Origin: an uncultured Eubacteriales bacterium
Lineage (GTDB): Bacteria; Bacillota; Clostridia; Oscillospirales; Ruminococcaceae
Direction of reading: 5' to 3'
Assembly: GCA_900319075.1 (NCBI GenBank)
Contig: ONMZ01000021.1
Span: 1 to 41,292, forward strand
Length of the DNA: 41,292 nucleotides
The translations under genes were made by a program, and so were the position numbers. Under the pieces are notes generated by a model. It was given only the letters and a program-made list of their open reading frames with translations, had not been told where the DNA came from and ran no database searches. The number at the start of each line of letters is the position of its first letter. The first letter of the stretch is position 1. Below, one piece after another: positions 23,306 to 32,377 of this stretch.

Positions 23306-23355
23306 ACGTTTTTTCATTCAGCTATGCCGTCCTCGGCAGGGCTGCATTTTAACGC

Positions 23356-23649
23356 TCAATTTGCGATACCAAGATATTTGAGCAGAGACGCTTTGCTGAT
23401 GAGTATCTTGCCGTTCCTGCCTGCGCCCGCACGCACATGGGCTACCTTATCCTGCGCAACAAGCTGGCGTACGGTATTCTCCGACAGCCCGTCAACAAGT
23501 GCAGCACACTCCTTGACGGTAAGCATTTCGAGCGGCTTGTCAACACTTGGCTCGGGTGCTGTGGCTTGTTCTTCCTCTTGCACATCTATTATTTTCTCCA
23601 ACAGCTCGGTGAGCTGTCTGATGAGTTCCTTCTTCTGATATAATGTCAT
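23356..23649 (-). CDS. Excisionase-like helix-turn-helix protein (island 2)
   Basis: A 97-residue protein. The N-terminal half is helical and acidic, possibly coiled-coil (KKELIRQLTELLEKIIDVQEEE). The C-terminal half is a MerR/excisionase-type winged helix (LTVKECAALVDGLSENTVRQLVAQDKV, then GKILISKASLLKYL), related to the 66-residue protein in island 1. ATG at 23649 is chosen over ATG at 23655 because GGAG lies 8 bases ahead of it. It probably directs excision with integrase 2 or controls the mob genes. Confidence 0.8.
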   Translation of the reverse strand: MTLYQKKELIRQLTELLEKIIDVQEEEQATAPEPSVDKPLEMLTVKECAALVDGLSENTVRQLVAQDKVAHVRAGAGRNGKILISKASLLKYLGIAN

Positions 23650-24245
23650 TTGCATGACTCCTTTCTGATCGTGTATTTATTCATTATTGTTTAGGTTCTG
23701 CTTATGTCGGAAAGCCGTAATCCTATGACTTGGCGAGAGGGTCATAACGGCATGAATACCTCCGACGGTATGTATCATCGGTTGCTTGACGAACAGCACC
23801 GATATGATTATTCATTGTGAATGTTGTGTGCGCCTTGTTACCTCCTTCGGGTATGAATGGTTGTCGTTACTGCTTACGCTGTTTTGTTCGCTGCTGGCGA
23901 GGCAGCGGATATGGCGTTCAGCGGTATTTTGTTTATGGTGAATGATATTGTGATTTTACATTATGATTTACCCCTTCCACAAGGTAGGTCACGGCAGGAC
24001 AGATTTTTCTGGTCAGTTGACAGAATTAGATTGCTGGTGTATAATAATTCTTGTGAGGGGCAGTATAACAGTTTCAAATCATAAAATAAAATTTTCTGTG
24101 TGGGGTGGATATTTCACCCCCTCTCATAAGAACCTACAAAAAGAGCCAAAAAGTTAACCCAAATCGAGAAGGTTGGTACAAAAATCTCCCTTTTCGATAT
24201 TTTTATTTAACATTGTTGAGAACTTATGTTCGCTTTAACAAGCGT

Positions 24246-24274
24246 TTGACAAGGTGCTAAACTTCACATATAAA
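24246..24274 (+). promoter_or_regulatory. Orphan promoter in the gene-poor stretch
   Basis: TTGACA (24246-24251), 17-base spacer, TATAAA (24269-24274). No convincing gene follows before the hairpin at 24492. Confidence 0.6.
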
Positions 24275-24491
24275 ATTTTGTTTTGTTTCATATTTTTATA
24301 TCTGCTGTGAGATCAATTTTTGAGAGCAGGTGAAATAATTCCAGCTTGGCAAAGTGTTATTGCCTACATTGCGGTTTAAGAATAAGCTATCTCGGAGAGG
24401 TTTTGAAAATGTACTCCCCTAAGTATGCACAAAATCGGCTTTTTTTCGGTACAGCTGCCGGAAACTGTAACCATATTGTAATAAAAGAGAA

Positions 24492-24529
24492 AATCCCGAT
24501 GAAGCGAGGCATTATGCTTCATCGGGATT
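24492..24529. terminator. Strong hairpin, terminator-like
   Basis: A perfect 14-bp stem, AATCCCGATGAAGC with GCTTCATCGGGATT, and a 10-base loop. The T-run is better on the minus strand (the plus strand before it is A-rich), but a short AT-rich run also follows on the plus strand. Confidence 0.55.
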
Positions 24530-24647
24530 GTTAATAAAAAATAATTGTATTATTGGATAGTGTAGGAGATCAGATTTTAGTAAGCTCAGTAATATTAATA
24601 CCCAAATTCCGTTTCAAAATCACATCAAAAATCATCACTCTGTCAAT

Positions 24648-24725
24648 TTACAAAATCAGCCATATTGTGATATAATCTAATCATAAAGCAACGGCGCTGA
24701 TTGTATTCAGTGCCGTTTTCTTTTT
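24648..24725 (+). promoter_or_regulatory. Promoter plus hexaloop/terminator leader 1
   Basis: TTACAA (24648-24653), 17-base spacer, TATAAT (24671-24676). The leader has AGC-[AACGGC]-GCT (24687-24698), a hexaloop with A at position 1 and G at position 4, supported by an outer AATC/GATT pairing. It overlaps the terminator ACGGCGCTGA/TCAGTGCCGT (24691-24716) followed by TTTCTTTTT. The two structures exclude each other. Confidence 0.65.
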
Positions 24726-24741
24726 GATTGAGGTGATACCT

Positions 24742-26025
24742 ATGAAGATACCCCCAAAACTCCCGCCTATCGGAGCAAGGATAATAAAATCATCTGTTGC
24801 GGTGGCGTTATGTATGGTGATCTATTTCTTACGAACGCTTCTTCCTATCGGGAACGGCATACCGTTCTACAGCGCTCTTGCAGCCCTTTGGTGCTTACAG
24901 CCTTATTCCAATTCTACTAAAAATAATGCGGGACAGCGTTCAATAGGTACCTTCATAGGGGCGGCTTACGGACTTGCGTTTATTGTACTGCTCCGCTTTA
25001 TTGGTCTGACAGAGCCTGCTCTTGTTTATCTTCTTGCATCTGCAATGATAATTCCTGTGATCTATCTTACAGTTGTTTTAAATAAAAGAAATGCCTCTTT
25101 CTTTTCCTGCGTGGTTTTCCTGAGCATAGCACTGACTCATTCATTCGATGATGACCCTTATCTGTTTGTTTTCAACCGTGTTCTCGATACGTTTATCGGC
25201 ATTGGTGTAGGTCTTGCGGTCAATAACTTTCACTTGCCGGTAAAGCATGACAGCGATACGCTTTATGTCAGCGGCATCGATTCCGTTCTGATACCCGACG
25301 ATCATTCGGCTAATGCTTTCAACAAGGTCGAGCTTAACAGAATGATAGAATCTAGAGTAAGGTTCACACTTTCAACGGTACGCACTCCTGCTGAGGTGAG
25401 GTCACTTATGAACGGTGTGGCTCTCGAATATCCGCTGATCGTAATGGACGGTGCTGCACTGTATGATCTTAAAAAGAAAGAATATCTGGAAATAGAATAC
25501 CTTTCACCGCAGGTATGCGATACTGCCGAAACCATTATAGCCGAGAACTGTATGCATTCATTTGTGAACACCATATATGATTCCACCCTGCTGATCTTTT
25601 ACGGTGAGCTTAAAAACCCTGCCGAGCTTGACCTTTTTGAAACTCACCGGCACTCGTCTTACAGAAACTATATCCATGATTCCTTCAGGCGCTTTGACGA
25701 GCATGAAAAGGTGTTGTATCTAACCGTGCTGGACGAGAATGAAAAGATCGACGCTCTTAAAATCAGGCTTTGTGACGAGCTTGGCGAAAATGCACGGATA
25801 ACAGTGACGGCCTCGGAATATGAGGGGTATAGCTATTTGAAAGTATTCTCACCACTTGCTTCAAAAGAGCGCATGCTTGTTAAGCTTAAAGCACATTCCG
25901 GCTGTGAAAAGGTGGTAACGCTTGGAAGCATCGAGGGAAAATACGATGTATATATCGGTGACGGCGGTGGAAATGCAACTGTCAAGAAGCTGAAAAAACT
26001 GTACAGACACGACATTTACCACTGA
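24742..26025 (+). CDS. ArAE-type membrane protein fused to a HAD-like domain
   Basis: A 427-residue protein. The first about 160 residues have four to six membrane helices of the aromatic acid exporter (ArAE/FUSC-like) type. From about residue 178 a cytoplasmic domain resembles Cof-type HAD phosphatases: a segment VRFTLSTVRTPAEVRSL, then YPLIVMDGAALYD, and near the end HSGCEKVVTLGS and VYIGDGGGNATVKKLK, which match later HAD motifs. Where the nucleophile motif DxDGT should be, the sequence reads GIDSVLIPDD, so the first aspartate pair is lost and the domain may bind but not hydrolyse a phosphoester. ATG at 24742 has GAGGTGA 5 bases before it. Confidence 0.75.
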   Translation: MKIPPKLPPIGARIIKSSVAVALCMVIYFLRTLLPIGNGIPFYSALAALWCLQPYSNSTKNNAGQRSIGTFIGAAYGLAFIVLLRFIGLTEPALVYLLASAMIIPVIYLTVVLNKRNASFFSCVVFLSIALTHSFDDDPYLFVFNRVLDTFIGIGVGLAVNNFHLPVKHDSDTLYVSGIDSVLIPDDHSANAFNKVELNRMIESRVRFTLSTVRTPAEVRSLMNGVALEYPLIVMDGAALYDLKKKEYLEIEYLSPQVCDTAETIIAENCMHSFVNTIYDSTLLIFYGELKNPAELDLFETHRHSSYRNYIHDSFRRFDEHEKVLYLTVLDENEKIDALKIRLCDELGENARITVTASEYEGYSYLKVFSPLASKERMLVKLKAHSGCEKVVTLGSIEGKYDVYIGDGGGNATVKKLKKLYRHDIYH

Positions 26026-26082
26026 ATTTATGACATCTTATTTTCTTAACAAAATAATAATGAAAGAATAAATTTGCTTTGT

Positions 26083-26147
26083 TATAATGAATGCAAATAA
26101 GGATAGGCAAAGGCGCTTCTCTGTATGGAGGAGCGCCCTTGGTTTTA
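26083..26147 (+). promoter_or_regulatory. Promoter plus hexaloop/terminator leader 2
   Basis: TATAAT (26083-26088) without a good -35 box. The leader has AGGC-[AAAGGC]-GCTT (26105-26118), again a hexaloop with A1 and G4. It overlaps a terminator, GGCGCTTCTC with GAGGAGCGCC (26112-26137), followed by a short GGTTTT run. The citrate synthase ATG is 20 bases further. Confidence 0.6.
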
Positions 26148-26167
26148 CAGCGAAAGAGGTTTTAACT

Positions 26168-27534
26168 ATGAGCAGCTTTAAGAAAACAATGTATGCAGCC
26201 TTCAGAGAAAATAACACTATCTCTCCTGCTTACTTTGATAAATACAGCGTAAAGCGAGGACTGCGTAACCCTGACGGCACTGGTGTTATGGCGGGTGTTA
26301 CAAATATCTGCAATGTTCACGGATATGTTGTTGATGACGGTGAGAAAAAGCCCGCCGAGGGCAAGCTGATTTTCAGAGGATACAGTATCCGTGATCTGAT
26401 CGGCAAGGCCGAAGCGGAAGATCGCTTCGGATTTGAGGAGATCGTATATCTTTTGCTGACGGGTAAACTGCCGACTGCGGACGAGCTTGCAGAGTTTACA
26501 GCTCTGCTTTCGGATAACCGTGCTTTGCCCGAAAACTTTTTTGAGGATATGATACTGAAAGCTCCCTCACGGGATATTATGAATAAAATGGCAAGGTCAA
26601 CCCTTGCACTTTACTCCTATGACAGCGATCCCGAATCCCTGTCACCAGAGCATGAGATAGACACGGCTGTATCGCTGATAGCAAAAATGCCCGTCATCAT
26701 GATATGCGCCTATGAGACTAAAATGCGGTATTTCAGCGAAAACTCCATGATAATGCACCCTTTGATAAAGGGGCAGACAACTGCTGAAAACATATTATCT
26801 ACCCTGCGTCCCGACAGAAAATTCACACGAGATGAAGCAAAGCTCCTTGACCTTATGCTTATGCTTCACGCTGAACACGGAGGGGGCAACAACTCGACTT
26901 TTTCCTGCCGTGTACTCACTTCATCGGGAACAGACCCTTATTCGACCTATGCGGCTGCTATCGGCTCGCTCAAAGGTGCAAGGCATGGCGGAGCAAACCG
27001 CAAGGTCACGGAGATGCACGAATACATCAAGGCTAATGTCTCCGATTGGGAAAATGAAGATGAACTCAGCGAATATCTGCGCAGGATACTCAAAAAGGAA
27101 GCAGGAGACGGCAGCGGACTGATCTACGGAATGGGTCATGCCGTGTATACGCTTTCCGATCCCAGAGCCGTGATACTGAAAGAATATGCAGGAAAAATGG
27201 CTGAGGGTACGGAATTTGAAAAGGAGTATCATCTGCTTGAAGCAATAGAACGGCTGACACCTCTCATATTTGAGGAGGTAAAGCATTCGGCATATTTGAG
27301 GAGGTAAAGCATTCGGACAAGGCTATGTGTGCAAACATAGATATGTACAGCGGATTTGTTTACAGAATGCTCGGTATCCCCGAAGAATTATTTACACCCC
27401 TGTTTGCTGTATCGAGAATGGCTGGCTGGTGCGCTCACAGATTTGAGGAGATGGGCAGCGGCAAACGCATTATCCGTCCCGCATACAAATCTGTCTCACA
27501 TGAAAAGAAGTATGTAAATATTAAGGATAGATAA
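26168..27534 (+). pseudogene. Citrate synthase, frameshifted by a 26-bp duplication
   Basis: Condenses acetyl-CoA and oxaloacetate to citrate when intact. The first frame (379 residues to the stop at 27305-27307) has the catalytic histidines in LKGARHGGAN (His273) and GMGHAVY (His324). The rest of the enzyme, with the catalytic Asp in NIDMYSG and the LFAVSRMAGWCAH block, continues in another frame to 27534. A 26-base segment is exactly duplicated in tandem at 27265-27316; removing one copy restores one 446-residue frame of normal length. The ATG at 26168 has AGAGG upstream; an in-frame ATG at 26087 lies on the promoter. As read, the product lacks its last active-site residue. Confidence 0.88.
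27265..27316 (+). repeat. 26-bp perfect tandem duplication
   Basis: Two exact copies of a 26-base unit beginning CATATTTGAGG and ending AGCATTCGG, at 27265-27290 and 27291-27316. Since 26 is not a multiple of 3 it shifts the citrate synthase frame. It may be a reversible slippage mutation or a sequence/assembly artefact. Confidence 0.95.
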
Positions 27535-27557
27535 GCCTTGTGTTTTGGAGGAATACC

Positions 27558-29468
27558 ATGAAAGACGGTTTTATTAAAATTGCCTGTGCAACACCTGAAC
27601 TGAAAGTTGCTGACTGTGCATTCAATGCGGACAGGATCATAGAGCTTATAAAAGAAGCGCATACAAGCGGTGTAAAGATAGTTTGTTTTCCGGAACTGTC
27701 TGTCACAGGCTATACCTGCGGAGACTTGTTTTTACAGGATTCTCTTCTGAATGAAGCTAAGCATGAGCTGGTACGTATCGTAAAAGTAACAGAAAGGCTG
27801 GATATCGTGTCAGTCATCGGGCTGCCGCTTGATGTCAGAGGTAAACTGTATAACTGCGCAGTCGTAATAAACAGAGGAAATATCATCGGTGCAGCAGCCA
27901 AAAAGAATATCCCGAATTACAGCGAGTTTTATGAGGTCAGGCACTTTACGGCAGCCGATGAAAGGCTCTGCACTGATGTTCAGCTTCCTGACGGGTATTA
28001 TGTACATCTTGAAGATACGGTATTTGTCTGCAAAGAGCTGCCGGAGCTGACATTCGGAATCGAGATATGCGAGGATATGTGGGTATGCTCACCTCCCGCT
28101 GAAAAGCTTGCGGCATCAGGGGCAGTTGTAATATTCAATCTTTCAGCAAGTGATGAGGTGATCGGTAAGGCGGAATACCGCCGTACTCTGATCAAGGCAC
28201 ATTCTGGGTCGATGGCCTGTGCATACGCTTATGCCGACTGCGGCATCGGAGAATCAACACAGGACATGGTATTTGCCGGACATAATATAATTGCAGAAAA
28301 CGGCTCTGTGCTTGCTGAATCCAACGCATTTTCCAGAGGACTGACAATAGCTGATATTGACATTAAAAAGCTGCTTCATGAACGAAGGAGAATGAATACC
28401 TTTGCTTCTGCTCCAAGTGTTCACACTGCATATTTTTCTCTCAGGATAACTGAAACGGTGCTTGACAGATCATTTTCTCAAACGCCGTTTGTTCCGGCTG
28501 ATAAAAATGCACTCGACAGTAGGTGTGAAGAAATTCTGGGTATGCAGGCAGTAGGCTTGATGACACGGCTGCGGCATATCGGTTGTAAAACGGCGGTGCT
28601 TGGTCTTTCAGGCGGACTTGATTCCACACTTGCTCTTATAGTAACAGCCCATGCTTATGATATGCTCGGGCTTGACAGAAACGGCATTAAGGCAGTCACA
28701 ATGCCCTGCTTTGGCACAACTGACAGAACCTACCTGAATGCCTGTTCTCTGGCAAAGGCATACGGAGCAGAACTCTTAGAGATAAATATTTGCAGCAGTG
28801 TGATGCAGCATTTTTCTGATATCGGTCAGTCACCGGACAATTATGATGTTACCTTTGAAAATTCACAGGCAAGAGAGCGCACTCAGGTCTTAATGGACAA
28901 AGCGAATCAGCTTGGCAGCATCGTGATCGGAACAGGAGACCTTTCAGAGCTTGCACTTGGCTGGGCGACCTATAACGGCGATCATATGTCGATGTATGCT
29001 GTAAATTCATCTATTCCGAAAACGCTTGTAAAATGGCTGGTAGGTTACGAGGCACAGATATCACAGGGAGAACTGAAAAAGGTGCTGTTTGATATTCTTG
29101 ACACACCGGTCAGCCCTGAGCTTCTTCCGCCGGAGGGTAACGGTTCTATATCACAGAAAACAGAGGATATTGTCGGGCCCTATGAGCTTCATGACTTTTT
29201 CATGTACTATATGCTTAGATACGGCTTTTCACCATCAAAGATATTCCGTATCGCCTGCATTTCATTCACTGATAAGTATTCCGATGTGGAGATACTTAAA
29301 TGGCTGAAAACCTTCTATCGACGCTTTTTCTCACAACAGTTTAAGCGCTCTTGTCTGCCTGACGGTCCGAAGGTGGGAACAGTTACCCTATCTCCCCGTA
29401 GTGACTGGCGTATGCCCAGTGACGCTTCGGCAAATCTGTGGCTTCGGGAAATAGAAAAGTTACCGTAG
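27558..29468 (+). CDS. nadE: Glutamine-dependent NAD+ synthetase
   Basis: A 636-residue two-domain enzyme that amidates nicotinic acid adenine dinucleotide to NAD+. The N-terminal nitrilase-like glutaminase has the Glu-Lys-Cys triad: Glu46 in CFPELSVTGY, Lys in AAKKNIPNY (about 120) and Cys in GIEICEDMW (about 175). The C-terminal synthetase has the pyrophosphatase loop LGLSGGLDSTLAL near residue 355 and the GTGDLSELALGW segment. ATG at 27558 has GGAGGA 6 bases upstream. It follows citrate synthase by 23 bases and shares its transcript from leader 2. The length matches the long, glutamine-using class. Confidence 0.94.
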   Translation: MKDGFIKIACATPELKVADCAFNADRIIELIKEAHTSGVKIVCFPELSVTGYTCGDLFLQDSLLNEAKHELVRIVKVTERLDIVSVIGLPLDVRGKLYNCAVVINRGNIIGAAAKKNIPNYSEFYEVRHFTAADERLCTDVQLPDGYYVHLEDTVFVCKELPELTFGIEICEDMWVCSPPAEKLAASGAVVIFNLSASDEVIGKAEYRRTLIKAHSGSMACAYAYADCGIGESTQDMVFAGHNIIAENGSVLAESNAFSRGLTIADIDIKKLLHERRRMNTFASAPSVHTAYFSLRITETVLDRSFSQTPFVPADKNALDSRCEEILGMQAVGLMTRLRHIGCKTAVLGLSGGLDSTLALIVTAHAYDMLGLDRNGIKAVTMPCFGTTDRTYLNACSLAKAYGAELLEINICSSVMQHFSDIGQSPDNYDVTFENSQARERTQVLMDKANQLGSIVIGTGDLSELALGWATYNGDHMSMYAVNSSIPKTLVKWLVGYEAQISQGELKKVLFDILDTPVSPELLPPEGNGSISQKTEDIVGPYELHDFFMYYMLRYGFSPSKIFRIACISFTDKYSDVEILKWLKTFYRRFFSQQFKRSCLPDGPKVGTVTLSPRSDWRMPSDASANLWLREIEKLP

Positions 29469-29494
29469 TTTTCCGACATTTTGTCATAAAAATA

Positions 29495-29582
29495 TTGACA
29501 TACAAAAATTTTAGTGGTATAATATGGGTATAAATTCAGAAGCAACGGCGCTTCTCCTTCAATGGAGAGGCGCCGCTTTTTT
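29495..29582 (+). promoter_or_regulatory. Promoter plus hexaloop/terminator leader 3
   Basis: A perfect promoter: TTGACA (29495-29500), 17 bases, TATAAT (29518-29523). The leader has a 6-bp stem AGAAGC/GCTTCT around loop AACGGC (29538-29555). It overlaps the left arm of a terminator, CGGCGC...CTCC with GGAG...GCGCCG (29546-29575), followed by CTTTTTT. This is the clearest of the five leaders. Confidence 0.8.
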
Positions 29583-29613
29583 ATGAAAATATTTATGATT
29601 GGAGTGATATAAA

Positions 29614-30914
29614 ATGACACAGCAGATTCAGTTCACAAAGGCAGTGGGCAATGCAAATGAGATCAACGAGCTTCTCAGAAGATATGGTGTTAAGTTTGGT
29701 ATATACAAAAACGGCGTGTTCAATGAAGACCCTATACCCCGAGTCATTTCGGCTGAGGATTTTCAGAGCATGGAAAAGGGACTTGTTCAGCGTGTAAACG
29801 CCCTGAATGAGTTCCTTTTTGATATTTACCACGATAAAAAGATAGTGCGCGACGGCATAATACCGGAGGACTTTATCTACATATCCTCGGGTTATCTGGC
29901 CGAGTGCGAGGGTATCACCCCTAAGAACAAGGTCTACAGCCACATCTCGGGCATTGACCTCGTGCAGGCAAAGGACGGCGAGTGGTATATCTTAGAGGAC
30001 AATCTGCGCATTCCATCGGGGGCTTCATATCCGCTTATCGCAAGGGACTTGACCCGTATCGCTGCACCGCAGGCATTCGAGGAAAACCCGATCATAGATA
30101 ACCGTGGATATGCTGAATTGCTCAAAGAAACGATGGAACACGTCAATTGCGGCGGTGCAAGGGCGATACTTACCCCCGGACGATACAATGCGGCATATTT
30201 CGAGCATTCCTAAACGATGAGCTGTTCGTGGAGGACAATATTCTCTATCACCGTACCTATTCGGGCGGCAAGACCAGGATAGGCGTGCTTTACCGCCGAA
30301 TCTCCGACGAGTACCTTGACCCGCTGACCTTCCTGCCGCAGTCGCTTATCGGCATACCAAATTTAATGGAGGCCTACCGCAGCGGGAATGTGGGTATCAT
30401 CAACGCCCCGGGCAACGGCGTGGCAGACGACAAGGGTATCTATTATTTCGTGCCGAAGATGATAAAATACTATCTCGGTGAAGAACCGATACTCAAAAAT
30501 GCACCGACCTATCTGCCGTTCTATGAGGAGGACATGAAGTATGTTATGGAGCATCTTGATACGCTTGTCATCAAGGACGTTGCCGAAGCCGGCGGCTATG
30601 GCGTGGTGTTCGGCAGCGACCTTACAAAGGAGAAGTTAGAGGAGTTCCGCAAAACGATCATCGCAGAGCCGAGGCGATTCATCGCGCAGGAGGTCATTGA
30701 TTTCCTTGATATGCCGATTGTTGAGGGCAATGATGGTATGAGCGAAGCTCATACGGTAATGCGCAAGGCAGACCTGAGAGCATTTGTGCTTTCGGGAGAA
30801 ACAACAAGGGTATGGGCTTCGGGGCTGACCCGCTTTTCACGCAACCCGGATTCATTCGTAGTCAATTCATCACAAGGTGGAGGGTTTAAGGACACATGGG
30901 TACTATCTCGTTAG
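29614..30914 (+). pseudogene. Circularly permuted ATP-grasp protein, interrupted
   Basis: Belongs to the type 2 circularly permuted ATP-grasp family (COG2308), predicted amide- or peptide-bond-forming enzymes. The first frame (to 30213) has IPRVISAEDF, VQRVNALNEFL, GIDLVQAKDGEWYILEDNLRIPSG and TPGRYNAAYFEHS. The second frame continues LFVEDNILYHRTYSGG, YRRISDEYLDPLTF, NAPGNGVADDKGIYYFVP, DVAEAGGYGVVFG and VVNSSQGGGFKDTWVL. Between FEHS and the next block, family members have about 12-15 residues (of the FLARQMG type) that are missing here, so a small deletion near 30205-30215 removed them and shifted the frame. Start ATG at 29614 has GGAGTGA upstream. As read, the protein is split. Confidence 0.85.
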
Positions 30915-31597
30915 AACACAGCGACCGGCTTTACTGGCTGGGCCGCTATACCGAAAGATTTTTTACGACAATAAAGGCTCTGGGCAGGCAGTTTGACAAA
31001 ATGATCGGCACGGCACACAGCTACACCGATTATCTCGACTGCTTCGGACTGCCCGATACTTATATGGATAATAAGGATTTTATCCGCAGCCTGCTTTTTG
31101 ACGAAAACAATGCTCACTCTGCGGCATACAGTCTGGAAAGAGCCTACGACAACGGCATTGTCCTGCGGGAGGAGATCTCTACCGACTCGCTGTCCTTCCT
31201 GCAAATGGCGAAGGACACCCTCACCAAAGCAGGACAGAGCGATAATGTCAGGCTGGCGCTCCTGCCGCTGGAGGATATCATCTACAGCTTTTGGGGGAGC
31301 ATCAATGAGCATATTTACGATGATGAGATCAGAAATATCATCTACATCGGCAAGACCCTGGAAAGGCTGGATCTGTATATCAGAATGAAATATCCGTTTG
31401 GTATCGTTGAGAAGGAATTTATCCGGTTGATGAAGAACCTGAACCGTGTGCCGAAGGGTACGCCTTATCGCTACAGCACGAAATATCTCTCCGACCTGGT
31501 GGAGATACTGGGCACCGAGGAGGACTATAAGCGCGAGTCGGACAAGGCTATTGACAGTCTCGGGCATTTGTTTGAAACAACGGAGGTGTTTGCATGA
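30896..31597 (+). CDS. Alpha-E domain protein (DUF403/COG2307)
   Basis: A 233-residue, almost wholly helical protein opening with GTISLEHSDRLYWLGRYTERFF, the hallmark of the alpha-E family. It always accompanies the circularly permuted ATP-grasp, and is thought to act with it in making an unknown peptide-like product. Its ATG overlaps the end of the ATP-grasp gene by 19 bases, and its stop overlaps the start of the transglutaminase-like gene, so the three are one translational unit. The gene itself looks intact. Confidence 0.88.
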   Translation: MGTISLEHSDRLYWLGRYTERFFTTIKALGRQFDKMIGTAHSYTDYLDCFGLPDTYMDNKDFIRSLLFDENNAHSAAYSLERAYDNGIVLREEISTDSLSFLQMAKDTLTKAGQSDNVRLALLPLEDIIYSFWGSINEHIYDDEIRNIIYIGKTLERLDLYIRMKYPFGIVEKEFIRLMKNLNRVPKGTPYRYSTKYLSDLVEILGTEEDYKRESDKAIDSLGHLFETTEVFA

Positions 31598-32364
31598 AGC
31601 GCGTGAATTTCTATTACTCGACCAAGCTGACCTTTGACGATTATGTTCACGGTCACAGCTTTGCGCTGCGGGTTATCCCGCCGGAGACCGAAACACAGCA
31701 TATGCTGTCGTGCAGTCTGAACATCTCGCCTTATGTCTCCACACAGCAGACGGTTGACTCCTTCGGGAACAACGTCACGGCGGGCTATATGCGGGACGAT
31801 CACCGCTTCCTTGATTTCGAGATAAAGGGCGCAGCCGAAGTTGACCACTCAAAGCACCGCACCGATTACATGCCCTGCTATCTCTATCAGTCGCAGTACA
31901 CCAAGCCCGACGAAGCGCTTAAAAGCTTCTATGAAAGTATCAAGGGCAAATGCACCGGCACGGCGGCTGACAAGGCGGAGTATATCAGCAATATACTTTC
32001 GGAGACTATCGAGTATGCAAAGGACGTTACCGACATCTCCACAACTGCGGCGCAGGCGTTTGCGCTTAAAAAGGGCGTGTGTCAGGATTTTTCGCACATA
32101 CTCATATCGCTGCTGCGAATGGACGGCATCGCTGCAAGGTACATCGCAGGGCTGGCCTTCTGTGACGGGGAGACTCATTCGTGGGTAGAGTACTGGACGG
32201 GCGACCACTGGGAGGGCATCGACCCTGCCAACAACTGCCCCGTCAGCGACGATTATATCGTTATCTCTCATGGCAGAGATTTCCGCGACTGCGCCATTGA
32301 CAGGGGCGTGATGTTTGGCAGCTATACAAAGCAGCTCCAGCTGGTGCGCTCGGTGCTGACATAA
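31594..32364 (+). CDS. Transglutaminase-like cysteine protein
   Basis: A 256-residue protein with an N-terminal beta-rich domain and a transglutaminase-like core. The triad is visible: Cys in KKGVCQDFSHI (about residue 162), His in THSWVEYW (about 195) and Asp in GIDPANN (about 210). Family members act as thiol proteases or amide-bond transferases. It overlaps the alpha-E gene by 4 bases (ATGA). The ATP-grasp, alpha-E and transglutaminase trio is a known conserved gene set with an unknown product; the intact triad suggests an active enzyme. Confidence 0.9.
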   Translation: MKRVNFYYSTKLTFDDYVHGHSFALRVIPPETETQHMLSCSLNISPYVSTQQTVDSFGNNVTAGYMRDDHRFLDFEIKGAAEVDHSKHRTDYMPCYLYQSQYTKPDEALKSFYESIKGKCTGTAADKAEYISNILSETIEYAKDVTDISTTAAQAFALKKGVCQDFSHILISLLRMDGIAARYIAGLAFCDGETHSWVEYWTGDHWEGIDPANNCPVSDDYIVISHGRDFRDCAIDRGVMFGSYTKQLQLVRSVLT

Positions 32365-32377
32365 GGGGGTGGGACCA

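Larger units (their letters stand above)
23656..24640. other. Gene-poor stretch between mobilization genes and cargo
   Basis: Nearly 1 kb without a supported gene. It holds a consensus plus-strand promoter, TTGACA-N17-TATAAA (24246-24274), with only a weak 62-codon frame after it (from TTG at 24346) that I do not accept as a gene. A strong 14-bp hairpin, AATCCCGATGAAGC with GCTTCATCGGGATT (24492-24529), lies at the end of that frame. A 30-codon minus frame near 23727-23819 has no close ribosome site. The promoter and hairpin could bound a roughly 240-nt RNA. Confidence 0.35.

Noticed and set aside
24346-24534. 62-codon frame as a protein gene
   Set aside because: TTG start with a poorly placed ribosome site, no recognisable content, and its 3' part lies in a strong hairpin.
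26087-26167. Longer N-terminus for citrate synthase from the ATG at 26087
   Set aside because: That ATG overlaps the -10 region and start site of the promoter and the leader hairpins; the ATG at 26168 has a ribosome site and matches the family start.
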